Assembly: GCF_003711515.1 (NCBI RefSeq)
Contig: NW_021167087.1
Location: forward strand, 62,001 to 126,000
DNA: 64,000 bases
Reading direction: 5' to 3'
From: Sodiomyces alkalinus F11
Lineage: Eukaryota; Ascomycota; Sordariomycetes; Glomerellales; Plectosphaerellaceae
The notes under the pieces were generated by a model that was not told the origin of the DNA, did not search any database, and was given only the letters and a program-made list of their open reading frames with translations. Positions 1-12,778 of the stretch are shown piece after piece (positions within the stretch are counted from its first letter, which is position 1; each line of letters opens with the position of its first letter). Made by a program: the position numbers and the translations under genes.

Positions 1-2641
1 GTCCCCTATAAGGATATATCGGCTCTATAATAATGCCGTATCGAATATATCTTATAGGAGTGTATTTTAGGGGGTCCTAGCTAACTAGTAGTTCTCTAAG
101 TAGATCGACTAGATTATAAGGGTATTATCTCCGGTCCCGACTATAACCGTGTAGGTATCGCGGTAGGCCCGTTATATCCACGTATATAGCGAGTATCTTT
201 TATAGATATATAAAAGGGCACGGCCTCCTCCTTAGATTAGCTGGTATACCCCTTAGGAGGGGTATACGGGGCTTTTCGTAAAACGGTTAGGGCCGGGTTC
301 CTAGATTACTATCACGTCGTACTCGGCGTGGTACCGGAGCAGTAGCTCTTACCGCGCCTAACTCCTCCTTATATTCTATAAAAGGATATAGATTTTTAGT
401 AATTAAAAGGGGGGGGGGCTAAGATAATATACCCGGTATAACCGGGGTCTGGCTCTAGGGTTCCTATTATAATACCTTACCGGCCCCGCGGGGGACTATA
501 TAGGCGCTTATCGGGCCTAGTATCGGGGAGCCCTCCTCTCCCCTAGTTCTTTTAGGGGCTAACTCCTGCCTTTACGGAGGGGTTAGTCTTAGTTCTAGGC
601 GATAATAATCGGGGGGAAGATCTAGGGTTACCGCGGGTATACCGCTTCGGTCTAATAGGTAATATTAAAGTCTTTAGCTTAGTACTTATACGCTTTACGG
701 GTTTTCTTAGCCTTTTTTTTTAGTAGTCGGTATATATTATTAAAGATGTTATAGTCTCCGGTATAGGCGGCGTAATGGCGGGGGCGCCCCGGCGCTATAG
801 CTTCGTAGTATCCTAGGCCTCAAGGGTACGCCGATTTAGGCTTAGCGTAGTAACGGTATACCCTCTCCGTTATAGGGTAGCCGTTCGCCTAATATCCAAA
901 GTGTAGGTATTTATAGCACCTTAGGAGACTAAGGTCGGGGTCGTGTAGTTTATAGATATAGCTACCCCCCTTACAGAGGAGGGTATTCCGTATAAGGCTT
1001 ATTACCCTTTCCGGCGAAGCCGATTTAATAAAGAGGAGTATTACCCTACTAATACCACGGCGGGGTACTTATTATCGTGCTCGGATAATTTTTACCTTAG
1101 AGTATATATCTTATAAGGATACTAGTAGGTCTTCTTCGGATAGGGCGTTAAGGACCTCCTAAGGGATAGCCTTAGCTAGCGTAGGGTAAGTATATACGGC
1201 TAGGGTAGCTCTTTTACTAAAGGCCTTCTTAATCTATTATTCTTTATAGGTAGCCTACTACTATACCCTTTTAGTAAAGGTAAGGTAGATATCTTTACTC
1301 AGTAGCTTTTATACCGCTACGGTATCGTATCGGGTGGTTATAGCGTTTATGGCTTAGATAATCTCCTTTAGGGTCCTATCTTTAAGGGGCTAATCTTCGG
1401 GGAGGGTTCCTTAGCGGATAATTAGTTCCTAGTAGTGCTTAGCGGGGATTACTTTAAGGGGGGCGGGGTCCTATAGTAGTGCCGCTATAGGAGCCTAGGC
1501 TATAATATTAGCCTAAGTCTTTTTCGTGCTACTCGTCCCTTTTCGGAGTTCCTCTTCTATAACGTACCGAATAGTAGCGTGTAGGTATACTAACGGTATC
1601 GCGCCGGCGTCCTTATAGGTAGTACGTATCGTAATTAATTCCTTTACTAGCTCTATAACCTACTTAATTATATTCCTGTTAATTAATAGAGCCTGAATTT
1701 CTGCCTTAATCTTAGTTACTCTCGGTTCCGGGGGGCGTGGTGGTCCCCTTTCGGTCTTATATCGGTTCCGCGCTACGTCCCGCCACGGGCGAAAGGGGGG
1801 GGGGGGGGGAGCGCTCGTGTTATAAAGAGTAGTCCTATTACGAATTCTGCGTGGACGAAATCGGGACGATAGGGGCGGGATTATCCTATATCTTTTCCGG
1901 TTACACCGTAGCGCCGGTATTACGGTGCCGCTACGATAATATCCCGGGAGAGAGGCGGTGGTTATAATCTCTATCTTAGTGGTTTTATCAATTTTACTCC
2001 TATTACGCGCCCGTGGCTAATAGGCGTGGCCGAGGAACGATCGAACTATAATTCTATAGAACTTAGTAGTATTATAAGAGGAAGAGGGCGGACTAAGATA
2101 TAAATCCTTAGGGGATTTTAACTATCTAATTCTTATAATAGGGTAAGGCCCTATCCCCCTTACCTACTGCTGGATATAGTAGGAACTCACCTAGGGGAGG
2201 CGGGAGGCGCTTACCTCCCCTACTCTTTTTAATAACCGAATAGAAGTTATAAAAGGCATAATCCTTAAAGGATATAGGGAGACCGAGGCTAAAAAGCCAT
2301 AGCCGCTATAGAGCAGAAGCGCGGTAACGCCCCCTTAGCCCCCCGCTCCACCTATAAAGATTAGCTTAGGCTAACTTACCTAACCACTAGCCTACTATAT
2401 TTCCTGTTAGCTACTAGCCTAAAGGTAAGAATCAGATACGTAACAGGGAAGAACCGGGGCTATATCGGCCCTATAGCGGCACCTCTCTACCAAAGGAAGT
2501 GTATAAAGGTTTTCCCCGGGTTTTACCCGGGTTTTCCCCTTTATAGCCACCCGAGAAGGACCGTATAGCCTAGGAAGGCTCCTATAGATTAGTCTGGATA
2601 GCGGAGTAAGATTGATATTATTATTAATAATAATAATAATA
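1..2641 (-). mobile_element. LINE (non-LTR retrotransposon) remnant: 5' UTR and ORF1, RIP-degraded
   Basis: On the minus strand, from about 2000 down to the window edge, a gag-like ORF1 can be followed through many stop codons. Around 840-925 it reads C-Y-K-Y-x4-Y-x4-Y, a CCHC zinc knuckle in which Cys/His codons have become Tyr (TGT/CAT to TAT), with a second degenerate knuckle following. About 2040-2641 is the presumed 5' UTR, because the same sequence occurs inverted at 10530-11100. The 5' end is marked by a (TTA)n run on the minus strand. ORF2 (endonuclease and reverse transcriptase) would lie left of the window. The zinc-knuckle ORF1 suggests a Tad/I-type fungal LINE; the exact clade is not determined. 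Confidence 0.65.
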
Positions 2642-2642
2642 A
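2616..2642. repeat. (TTA/TAA)n microsatellite at the LINE 5' edge
   Basis: A short run of ATT then TAA triplets sits exactly where LINE sequence gives way to Copia-B sequence. Equivalent triplet runs mark the 5' edge of the LINE copies at 3818 and 10518. Confidence 0.75.
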
Positions 2643-3275
2643 TTACGGGCGGTTTAATAAAGGTATTACCGGGGGCGGAGATTAAAAGACTGTAATAATA
2701 GCTTAATTTAACGGATTAAAAGGATCGTATCGAGTAGTTAAAGTAACTGCACGAAGAGATCGCACGCGTTAAAGCCGTAGCGATAATAAAGGCCCCTAAG
2801 GGCATAATAGATCCAATAGATATAGATCCGATAAAGTAGATCCAGCTAATTAGGATCGAGGACCTAATTAAGATAGAATTAAATTAAACGGTTAAATGGG
2901 GCGGATTTAGATCCCTCTTACAAGGGCCTTTTCTCTTAACTATTAATTTTACGATAAAAGAGTTAAGAACTTTTAGTTTACACTGAAGCCTTTAATTAGT
3001 TAGTTAACCTATGAAGACTCACCTTAACTAAGGGGGTATATCGTATAGGTACACGGACTATAATATAGTCCTTACGCGATCTATGCCTAACTAAGGGCTT
3101 CGGATCTCGGGGACCTCGGGTATTAGGATATAATATAGGCAGATACTAGAAAAGACCGGACAGGATCTAAATAATATAGTACCTATAACAGAGTCTTCAC
3201 TACCTAAATTGAAGGCATAAGAGACTTATATAAATATAGCTTAACATAATACACACACACGAGACTTTTGCTCTA
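2642..3275 (+). mobile_element. Copia-B family fragment: 3' end of internal region plus 3' LTR
   Basis: This stretch is closely similar to 54175-54830, the 3' end of the complete nested Copia-B element. It carries the same untranslated tail, a purine-rich tract (AAGGGGG) just before the LTR, and an LTR from 3037. The LTR loses similarity at about 3275, so its last few tens of bases are missing. Differences from the other copy are largely C/T and G/A transitions, as expected from RIP. Confidence 0.8.
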
Positions 3276-3805
3276 TTAAGGTTTTTGGAGATCTTTGAAG
3301 ATATCGGACAAGCGGAAGGAACGAAAGTCAGGAAAAGCAGTAGAAAAATATGAAGGTACTAATGGAACTATAAGGTAGGATCTCTACGCGCGTATGACAT
3401 GAATTCTTTGGATCGAAAAAGCGATTAAGATTAAGAATAAAGAATAAAGAAAGGAAAGAACCGAACTAAGGGAACAGGTTGATATCCTTTATTCTTTATA
3501 AATGAATTGATATCGTAATAGTATCGTAATACGGATCGATATCGTAGTAATATCGTAATCCTTTTTCTGACTCGAACTAGATCCTTTATTTAACTGACTC
3601 GAAAAGAACGGTCTAGGCTTACGGGGAAGATATTCTTTATTTTAGTACGACGGATATACTAGAAGGATATTATTAGTAATAATATTAATATCAACACCCC
3701 CCTATAAGCTAGTTTATATATAGAAGGAGTAGCTTAAAACGAGTATATATATTATAGAGTTATAGGGTAGAAACCCGAGTTGACTAACTAGGACTAATTA
3801 TAAGA
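3276..3805. other. Unassigned intergenic or repeat-derived stretch
   Basis: No coding frame or known element recognised. CpA and TpG are more frequent than in the neighbouring transposons up to about 3450, so part may be unique DNA. At 3507-3562 the words GATATCGTA and GTATCGTAAT recur several times as a short imperfect direct repeat. From about 3640 the composition becomes RIP-like again. Confidence 0.4.
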
Positions 3806-3815
3806 GGAAAAATAT

Positions 3816-3818
3816 TAC

Positions 3819-3861
<43 letters not shown>

Positions 3862-5040
3862 TATTACTCTGCTCTTGTTTAGCTAAGCTAGGCTAGCCAC
3901 CTAGGTAATAGTCCTTCTCTAATTTTCGAGGGGAAACCGTTAATAGATAAAAACCCCCGCGCTTTTATTATATAAGGAAGTTCCTTCATGCGTAGCCGCT
4001 ACGGTATCGCTCCGCGGCCCTATTTTTATCGCTATTCGAAAACCAGATCTTACCTCCGGGCTAATAGCTAATAGGGGTCGACTAGTTAGTTTAGTAGGTA
4101 CCTTATCGGGTTATACGCGCCCTCGGTATATTACCGCTATAGCTACTCACCGCTATCCTTTCCTTTATTCCGGATCTGGCGAGGTTATTATCCCCTCGCC
4201 GCGGTACCCTTTATACCCTCCCTCCCTTCTATAGGGGCGGGGGCGCTCCTACCCCCCCCTTACTCCGTCCTTTATTTATTATTTATTCCTAAACCTCCTT
4301 TATATACCTGCTATTTATAGTAGCCCTTATATAGTTATATACCCCCCTTTCTCGCAATATATAGGCTCTACGGGGTAGGTGTTATAGTATAGCCCGGGCG
4401 TGACTACTATTTACTAGAAGGCCTAGGAACTTATAGAGCTAATCTACTACTCTATTTTCTTATAAACCTCCCTTTTTTCCTCTCTTCTTTCCTCTTTTCC
4501 TTTTTTCTTTCTTTAAGCTATTATTTTTAAGGTATGTTTCGCGTAGTCGGTACGGTATAAGTACGGCCCTAGAATTCCCGTGTACGGAATCCCCCGGTAC
4601 TATTCGGTTATAGTATAGGGGATTCTACGGGGTCCCGGGTTATACTGTCCTCGCGCCGCCCCCGCTCCGCCCCTATAACGCCCGCCTTAGTCTAACTCTT
4701 GTACCCTTTTAGATACCTAACACTAAGTCCTCTGTCGCTAAAGGGGGAGCCGGTTCTAACGCCTATAAAGGTAAAGGACTAACTACTCCTTAGCTCTTAA
4801 TTATAAGCCCCCCTTGCCTTTACCGTACCGCCGGCTTTACGCCTTTACTTTATATTCTAACCCGGTATAGTCCGAGCCTACCCTATATTTATCGCCTTAT
4901 ACCTTATATATTATATCGTTAGCCCGGGGTATATTAAATAGGCCGTGAGATACGGTTATATAACGGGCCGGATTTAACCAAGATTATAATCTTAGTAATT
5001 AGGGTAGGCCCCTATAGAATCTTCACTATAGAAATTACGG
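3816..5040 (+). mobile_element. LINE 5' fragment, plus orientation
   Basis: The stretch begins with a long (ATT)n run (about 3818-3864). It then resembles the LINE 5' region at 10520-11000: both have an AGATCTTACCTC word followed by GGCTAATRGCTAATAGG. Downstream it is C-rich and RIP-degraded, with no confident domain. The right limit is approximate; at about 5040 the composition changes towards the RPC1 3' flank. Confidence 0.45.
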
Positions 5041-5599
5041 TGGTAGGAGTTTCTAAATCGTCGACGATTTTAGACAATTACAGTTACACACACAAATCTA
5101 CAGATTAATAAGCCTTAATTAAATTAACAGATTAACTGCCCTATTACTATTCTTCTATATTTTTATTACGATTATGCTATATCTAATAAAGGCAGGTTAT
5201 AGAAAGTAAGGCAGGTCGGAAATACTATAGATAGATACAATATATAGTCTTACGATTATATACTATAGTTCTTCGAGAATAGTTATTTTCTAGACTAGAT
5301 TTAATCCTTTTCTAGCACTCTGATATAGAAATATAGGGCGTAGGAATTGCCCCTATTTTTTACTACCTCTCGAGCTATCTATACTGTCTCTCTAGACAGT
5401 CATCAAAAGATAGACCCCGGCTATGATTATAATAATGATAATATAGGGAAGCGAAAGGAGAAATGTAGGTAAGTACCTTATACACGCAGTAGTTAATCCC
5501 CTAATAAAGAGTGCTCCGTAGCGGCGTCCCCTCATTGCAGTAACTTACCCGTTCCAGAAAAGAGGGGGACACCGGCACGCACGCGTTTCCTGTTGGTGT
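5041..5599. other. Region downstream of the Pol III large subunit gene
   Basis: This is the 3' flank of the minus-strand RPC1 gene. 5041-5520 is moderately AT-rich and partly RIP-like, with no frame or repeat match that I recognise. 5521-5599 is normal gene-flank sequence and probably contains the 3' UTR. No other gene is seen. Confidence 0.5.
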
Positions 5600-8500
5600 T
5601 TATTTCGGAACAGCGCGAGGCTGTCGACTCTCCTGACGTCTTAGAGCCGTCTCTCCGACCCACGCATCCTCAAAGAGAGTCGGCCGTTGACATATATCCC
5701 CGGGCTGAAGGGCAAGCCTGCGAACAACGTGAAATGCCCCCGTTCCAACAGTCATAGTCTGTCCCATAATGATGCACTCGCTGACGCCCTCGATTCTGTC
5801 TGTCTTCATTCCGGCGGCGGCATCGAAGAGATGGTCCGGCGTCTTCTCGAATGAAGCCAGTTGCAGAACGCTGTCTCTCATTTTAGACAGACCAAAGCGA
5901 GTAATGCCCAGAACTTCTCCCTTATATGTCATGACATCAGCAAGTAACTGCATGTGGCGCGGGTCGATGTCCATGTCTCCCATAACCACGCCGATTTCGT
6001 GAGCAATGGTCGTTCTCGCTGCCTCAATACCGAGAACATCCCGCATCTCCATCACATTGTTCGTCGTAGTCCTCTTTCCGTCCACGCCTTCCGTATTCAT
6101 ACAAGCAAGGAGGCCATACCCCTCTACAAGAACGGTATAAGTGCCTTCATTGGACGATTCAATGACGGCTCGATTGGAATTCGGGTATCCTGAGATGGCC
6201 ACCGTGGGGACATGCCTCCTGAGGAAATTGGCGCGAACGAGCAAATCTGCCTGGTCTTCCGCCTTGGTCTTTATCGAGCGCTTCGCCGCGGCACTGTCAT
6301 CAATGCGAACTCTGATTTCAATCCTGCCGGGACCAACATGAAGATCCCCTCGTTGGACTTTCAGCTTCCTGTGCCTGCAGATGGCTTCCGCAACGTCATG
6401 CATACCGATGCCCAATTGCATATCTGCCAGCGCATCCATATCAACCCGAAGGACGATATGGCCGGCACTGGCGAGCCATTCGTCTTCGATGTAGCTCAGG
6501 ATATCAGCAACATACGTTTTCTCGATGCGAGCCTTGACGACACGGGCAGCCGTCAACTCTCGGTTCTGAACAAGAGGGCAGGTAATGACGGGTGTGCTGA
6601 TAACTTTGGAGGCGTTGATGATCTCCTTGATGCGAGGCACGCCCTGCGTGATGCTCATACCAGCAACTCCAGCGAAGTGGAAAGTCTTCAGAGTCATTTG
6701 AGTTCCGGGCTCTCCAATGGACTGGGCCCCGACAGCACCAACTGCGTGACCGGGTTCCACGTGCGCCTTCTTATATTTCTCGAGGCAAAGTCGGACAAAA
6801 AGCTTCAAGGTAGTCTCGGATACTTTGGCGACACGATCTGCGTAGGCTCTCTTCGCTCTCCAGTCCTCGTCGTTTGACACGCTGTCAATGTTTGTGTCGA
6901 GGGATGTCAAATTCAGACCAGTGAGCTGGAAGATCCTTGATAGTTTGTTTGCTCGACTCGCGACGTAGTCCTGGATGGATTGTAAGAAGCCCCTCGCGCC
7001 TTCGTGTTCATCGGTGAATTTGTCCTCTCCATTGTGGTACTCGAGAAAGCCATCCCCGAGCAAATCTCTCCTTGGATACCGTGCACGCTCCTGTGCGAGC
7101 ATTGAATCACAGAGACTCATTATCTCGTCGGGCAACAAGGCAGCCTCGTCATTATTCCAAGTTAGGTTCTCAGCATGGGACCACGTCCGTTCAAAGTGGA
7201 CGGGTTTTGCAGAACCTTCCATGTCCACTGGATCTAGCTTGTCCGCGCCAAACTGGAACTGAACGATGCCGCCCCCTGATGTTCGAACCGTGTCATCGTA
7301 TCGAGTAGAAAGATCCTCCAGCGACTTCATCAGTCTGCGAGACATGTACCCTGTCTCGGCAGTTTTGACGGCTGTGTCAACCAAGCCTTCGCGTCCCGAC
7401 ATGGCATGGAACAAAAATTCAGTTGGGATCAGGCCTGAATAGAAACTGTTGCCCACAAAACCTTTGGACGGAGGTTGGCGGGCATTTTTGTGAAAATGGG
7501 GAAGCGTCCTGTCCTGGAAGCCGTCGGCGACTCGCGATCCGCCGATAATTTGCTGCCCTACGACTGCCACCATTTGAGCCACGTTGATCTCTGAGCCTTT
7601 GGACCCGGATTTGGCCATGATCAAAGGTGCATTGTTTCTGCTGAGCGTCTGTATGCAGTGCGATCCAGCCTGCGTACGGACCTTGCTCAAGAGGCCAGAT
7701 ATGGAGTTTTCTAGCGTCTGCTCAAGATCGCACCCAGTGGCCTTCTCAAGTTTGCCTTGTTTGTATGTGCCAATAAGCTCATCCACTTGCTTGTTCGCGT
7801 CCTTGACCAGGCGTTTCTTTTTCTCCAAGAGGGCTTCTGTGGGGAACACGTCGCCGACACCGATAGAGAAACCGCGGTTAGTTAGGTGTCGAGCGCATAA
7901 CTTCGCGAGGCGATTCATGGCGACAACAGCCTCGTCGGGGCCAAAGTCTCGAAGGATAACATAGAAGACAGAATCTTTCTTTCCCCCACCAACTGTCGAC
8001 TTGTCCATCCGGCCGCACATGACTTCTGAGTTCCGGATCACAAGCCAACCATCATTCGGGTCCATGTCAGGACATTGTCCCGGCTTGGCCTTGTATTCTC
8101 TGCATTTCGCATCAAGGTTGATTTTAACATTGCAATCTTTGTTCGGTCGTAGCATCATGCTAAAGACTTGTTTTCCCGTCCATAGTGCGCAGGGTTTGAG
8201 GATTGCCGGGGGCGGGAGATCTAGATGGGTCAGGCCATCCATCATGTGCATGACGATGTAAGTGAACGTTTTCCGATCGAAGAACCGGTCCTTGCTGCTC
8301 AACAAGTAAGCAGCAGTGATGAAATCCTGCGTAGCGGCAATGATGGGCTCTCCGTTCTTGGGCGTGGCCAGGTTGTGCTTGACACCCATGAGGTTAATGG
8401 CTTCCGCCCGAGCCTCCTCTGTCTGAGGAACGTGTAGATTCATTTCATCCCCATCGAAGTCCGCGTTGTAAGGACTGCAGACACACTCATTCAGACGGAA

Positions 8501-10173
8501 AGTTCGCCAGGGCCTGACTTTCACTAAATGACTCATAATACTGAGCTTGTGAAGTGATGGTTGTCTGTTGAACAGGACAATGTCATTATCCTCCAAGTGA
8601 CGCTCGACCACATCTCCAACCTTTAGGTCACGAGCAACTTGTGTCCGGTTGACAAACTTCAACGAGAGCTTGTACCCATCGTCCTTTTTGATCACCATCT
8701 GAGCACCCGGCCATTCGCTTGGACCATTCTGGACACACTTTCTGAGCTTCTCAATATTGTAGTCGGAGACACGCTCGGGGTATGTGAGATTCTTCGCAAC
8801 TAGAACGGGAACAGCCACTTGGTTGATGCCGAGATTTGGGTCTGGAGAGATGACCGTACGCCCGGAGAAGTCGACTCGTTTGCCCGAAAGATTTCCTCGG
8901 AAGCGGCCTTGTTTTCCCTTGAGTCGCTGGCAAAAGCCACGGACCGTCTTGCCGAAACCGGGCTGCTGGAGGCCAGGTACGTCACTATTGACATACATAG
9001 CAATCTGCAGCTGGAGGTATTCCCACTGCTCCATGATGGTCTGGACGGGATTGCCTTTCTGGAGAGCTGACCGTATCATACCGCTGATCCAAACGATGTC
9101 GGCAAGCTTCGTTGTTAGATCGTCCTCAGTGCTCGCATTGTCTTGGGCGACTGACGGCCGGATACAAACGGGAGGAGCCGGTAGGAACTGCCATATGAAC
9201 ATTTCGGGTCGGCCCTCAACAGGGTCAAGGCCCAGCAGCTCGCAGTCTGTGGAACTGATCATTTTAAACAGGTTGAGAACCCTGAGCGGATTCAGGTCTT
9301 CCATAGCTTTGCGGAGGTGCTTGTCCAAGTCAGGGTTGTGCTTCCTGGCTTCATTGAAAGATTCGTCAAAGATAAGCTTGCTCTCCGGCGGGATTTTCTT
9401 AGCTGCTGTCGATTTGTTGAACGCCACGAACTTGTCATGGACGAGCTTGAGAACCCCTACTTTCCGAATCTGGCCATTGATGGAGCCACAGTAGTGACAA
9501 GTCTTGGTTTTGCGACATTGGTCGTTGATTTTCTTGCAAATATTTGTCCTGCGAAGATTGTCAATGAAGGGACGTCTCATTTCCTTCAGGAATGAGCGAC
9601 GTTCTGTCTCGGTGAGCAGGATATGCCCGCAGTCCTGGATATTAAAGCCCATTAGACAGGTCAATGGCACGCGAGAAGAGAAGGCCTTACTTTGCATATA
9701 TTCTGCAATATTGTTTTGACAAAGCCCAAGTAGCCAATATGAAATGCAGGTAGAGGAAGCCTGACGTGTCCAAAGTGGCCGGTACAGTTCTGGAGGGATT
9801 CCTGACATGTCATGCACCTGCCTGTTTTGCTGGAGGTTCCCTGTGCATCCAACCCAGTTGTCAGCAATGTTGCACTTCATGACCGGAGGTAGCCAAGGCC
9901 GTTGACTAACCAAGCGCGGGTCTAGTGGTCCATGATGATAAGGCGCCCTGTTATTTTCAATATCATAAAGAAGACGGTCGGATACTTCAAGTACGGCCTG
10001 GTTCGCAATGTCTTGGCTGGACCTGAGATGAGAGATGATCATTAGCACCTTATTTCTATTTGTAAACAGAGGAACTGCAAGTCTTACTGGATACCGAACT
10101 TGAGACCCTGAAAGCGCTTCGGTAGTCTGTCCGTCAACTGAGCCTTAACGGGGGTGATCGTAGTCGTCGCCAT
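5600..10173 (-). CDS. rpc1: RNA polymerase III largest subunit (RPC1/RPC160)
   Basis: Catalytic largest subunit of Pol III, which makes tRNA, 5S rRNA and U6 RNA in the nucleus. Exons on the minus strand: 10173-10088, 10022-9911, 9840-9691, 9634-5600. Introns are 65, 70 and 56 nt with GT/AG ends, and the total is 4383 nt or 1460 aa. The ATG at 10173 gives MATTTITPVKAQLTDRLPKR, and the exon 1/2 join reads GIQSSQDIANQA. The N-terminal zinc site is C75, C78, C85, H88. The metal-A loop NADFDGDE begins at N506 with D508, D510 and D512. The trigger-loop region (GAVGAQSIGEPGTQMTLKTF) lies near residue 1080. Motifs such as KTAETGYMSRRLMKSLEDL and the ILQNICK-DCGHILL join fit Pol III rather than Pol I or II, and there is no CTD heptad tail. 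The gene is intact, without RIP-type stops, although repeats lie on both sides. A start at 10048 would fall inside intron 1 and lose the N terminus. Confidence 0.96.
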
Positions 10174-10517
10174 GGTAGTGGCCTATTCCTGGATACAGGG
10201 ACGTCGCAGATTGGGAGGATTCGACAGGTCGAGACCAGATAGCTCGATATCACTCGCGACGGGATAGACGAAACCTGTACGCATGTTATTTCTCTCGCTG
10301 TCGCGTTATTCTGGCATTGAGCGATGCATATGAACCGGCTGTACAAGCAAACTGCGTCAAAGCATGCCGGGTGGACTTGTTGCTTGTTAGTAGGAAATTT
10401 GGTTCAATAGTGGGGGTTGGAGACTTCCAGTGAACTCATGCCACACCCCACTTTGTGACAGGGAATTGGAATGTATCAGATGCCCACAGCCACCTTATCG
10501 AGGTGTGATAAACCATA
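10174..10517 (-). promoter_or_regulatory. 5' flank and presumed promoter of the Pol III large subunit gene
   Basis: About 340 bases of normal, non-RIP composition lie between the RPC1 start codon and the (TTA)n edge of the next LINE at 10518. Core promoter elements must be here or inside the repeat, but no clear TATA box or factor site was identified. The change to RIP-type sequence is abrupt. Confidence 0.5.
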
Positions 10518-12480
10518 TTTATTATTATTATACTATTATTATCGATCTTACTCCGCTATCCTAACTAATCTATAGGAGCCTTCCTAGGCTATACGGTCCT
10601 TCTCGGGTGGCTATAGAGGGGAAAACCCGGGTAAAACCCGGGGAAAACCTCTATACACTTCCTTAGGTGGAGAGGTACCGCTACGGGGCCGATATAGCCC
10701 CGGTTCTTCCCTATTACGTATCTAGATCTTACCTCTAGGCTAATGGCTAATAGGAAGTATAGCAGGCTAATAGTTAGGTAAGTTAGCCTAAGCTAATCTT
10801 TATCGGTAAAGCGGGGGGCTAAGGGGGCGTTACCGCGTTTCCGCTATATAGCGCTACGGCTTTTTAGCCTTAGTCTCCTTATATCCCTCGAGGATTATGC
10901 CTTTTATTCCTTCTATTCGGTTAATAAAAAGAGTAAGGAGGTAGGCGCCTCCTACCTCCCTTAGGTAGGTTCCTGCTATATCCGGTGATAGGTAAGGAAA
11001 AGGCCTTACCCTATTATAAGGATTAGATAGTTAATATCCCCTAAGGCCTTTATACCTTAAACCTCCCTCTTGCTCCTATAACACTAACGAGTTTATTATA
11101 GGTTTTCCTCTAAATCTATTCCCGCTTATAGTCCTATAGGTTTATCGTTATAGCTTATACTAACTAGTAAACTCCTTTAGTTATCCTTCTTACTACTCTT
11201 TTAGGGGGACCCACGTTTTACGCGTAAACGCTCTAAACCACTTAAAAGCTATATTAATCGATAGCTCCTTTCGAGCTCTATACGTCTATCTATGGCCCTG
11301 TATCGCGTAGGTGCTATTTAGGGCGTAAAATAAGTGCGAAAAGGCCTGGAAACGTACCTATAGGTGCCCCGCGTGCGGGGGAAAAGTCTAACGTGGCCCG
11401 TGCGCCCACGCTAATAAAGCAGCCACGCAGAGCCGTAACCACTAACGCCTCGCGACCCTAGCACCCTATAAAAGACCCCAGCCATAATAATAGCTATAGC
11501 ACTAGCCATAATAACGCCCTAACCCACTATAACGCCCCCGGAACTAACCCTGAGCCCCCTATAAATATAGAGGGCTTAGGGGAGGTAGAAATAGGGGAAA
11601 CCCCTTAAAGCCCTATAAATACAGGGACTTCTACCTGTATTACGCCCCTTAATTCGAAAAGGCAGCTTAGCCCTTCGACCCTAACCCCTAGAAGGTTTTC
11701 TAGGACCTGAACCGAGCCCCCCTCCGACTCTAAGGCCGAAGGCCTCTTCGAAACGCCCTCTAGGCCCCCCCCTGCTAAAAAACAGGGCCTTATAGGCTCT
11801 CAATAGGCTAAAAAGACCCCTAGAACTACTGGAAACCCCTTTACTATGCCCTAGAAGTCGACTAGTTCGGCTAGTAAGGCCCAGGCTAGGGGGCTTCTCC
11901 AGTAGGCTTTTCAGCTACTCTAATAGGCCTACGACCTTAACCCTATCCCCTAGATTAAAGCCCTATCTACAGGACTTAAATCTGCTATCGACGGAACTCT
12001 ATAAGGCTTCTAGCCCCCTACACTCGAGCAGAAGGTCTATAAACTAGCCTAAGTAGTTCGTAGGCTTACAGAATAGCCTAAACCCCTTTATAGCGAAGCT
12101 TTAAAGGGAAGAACAGGCTCTATAGCACCCTAGGCCCCCTAAAGGGCCTCGGCACCTTTAGCCCCCCCGGCTCCCTCCCTATAGACCCTAAAAGAGTCCC
12201 TAAGGTTATTTTACAGCCTACGGCAGGGGAAACGATCTCTAAGGAGAACTTTAATTCCCTTATACTCCGGAACAGGCTAAATAAGGCCCTACAAATCCCT
12301 GCTATTACGGCTATTAGCCCTTTAGCTCATAGGAATCTTATTTTAACCCCGGGCCCGAAATACAGTATCTAGTAGCTCCTAGACTCGTAGAATCAGTGGT
12401 TTAAGGAGCTAAACCTCCCTCTTCAGCCCTCCTAACCTATAGGCGACTGGTTTAAGCTTATTATTAAACGGGTGCCGACT
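10518..12480 (+). mobile_element. LINE 5' UTR and ORF1 remnant, plus orientation
   Basis: The element starts with a (TTA)n run. Its first 0.5 kb is the inverted counterpart of about 2105-2625. From about 11200 a plus-strand frame can be followed to about 12130, interrupted almost only by TAA/TAG. It includes a Ser/Thr/Pro-rich region and a helical segment near 11850-12070 (MPxKSTSSARKAQARGLL, where x is a stop), as in the N-terminal part of fungal LINE ORF1 proteins. A frame change follows, and the copy is cut at 12480 by the Gypsy-C LTR. No ORF2 is present. Confidence 0.6.
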
Positions 12481-12778
12481 TATTAAGAAGGAGATATAGG
12501 TCTACCCCGAAGGGACAAGGACCAGAGGGTGATAGGGAGTAACAGACAAGGATCGTAGTCTTATATAAGGGGAGGCCAACTATAGGTCAACTAGTGGTTA
12601 ATAGGAAGAGTATCTTAAAGGTAGATGGTAGTGTAGAGGAGAGATAATCGCTAACTCCTTCCTTCCGGAATAATCTAGCTCTCCGTCTTATATAATAAAT
12701 ATCCACTCATCAGTTAGCCGGTAGTCCACTACTATATCCTAGTACCTCCTAAGTCTTCCTTATATCCTACACCTAATA
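12481..12778 (-). repeat. Gypsy-C LTR (298 bp)
   Basis: Ends are TA...TA on the plus strand, the RIP form of TG...CA. It has the same length and boundaries as the two LTRs of the complete copy. Confidence 0.8.

Noticed and set aside
6212..6877. 221-residue plus-strand frame within RPC1, and other frames at 8784-9494
   Set aside because: Opposite strand of the conserved Pol III subunit, with no start context or family match; shadows.
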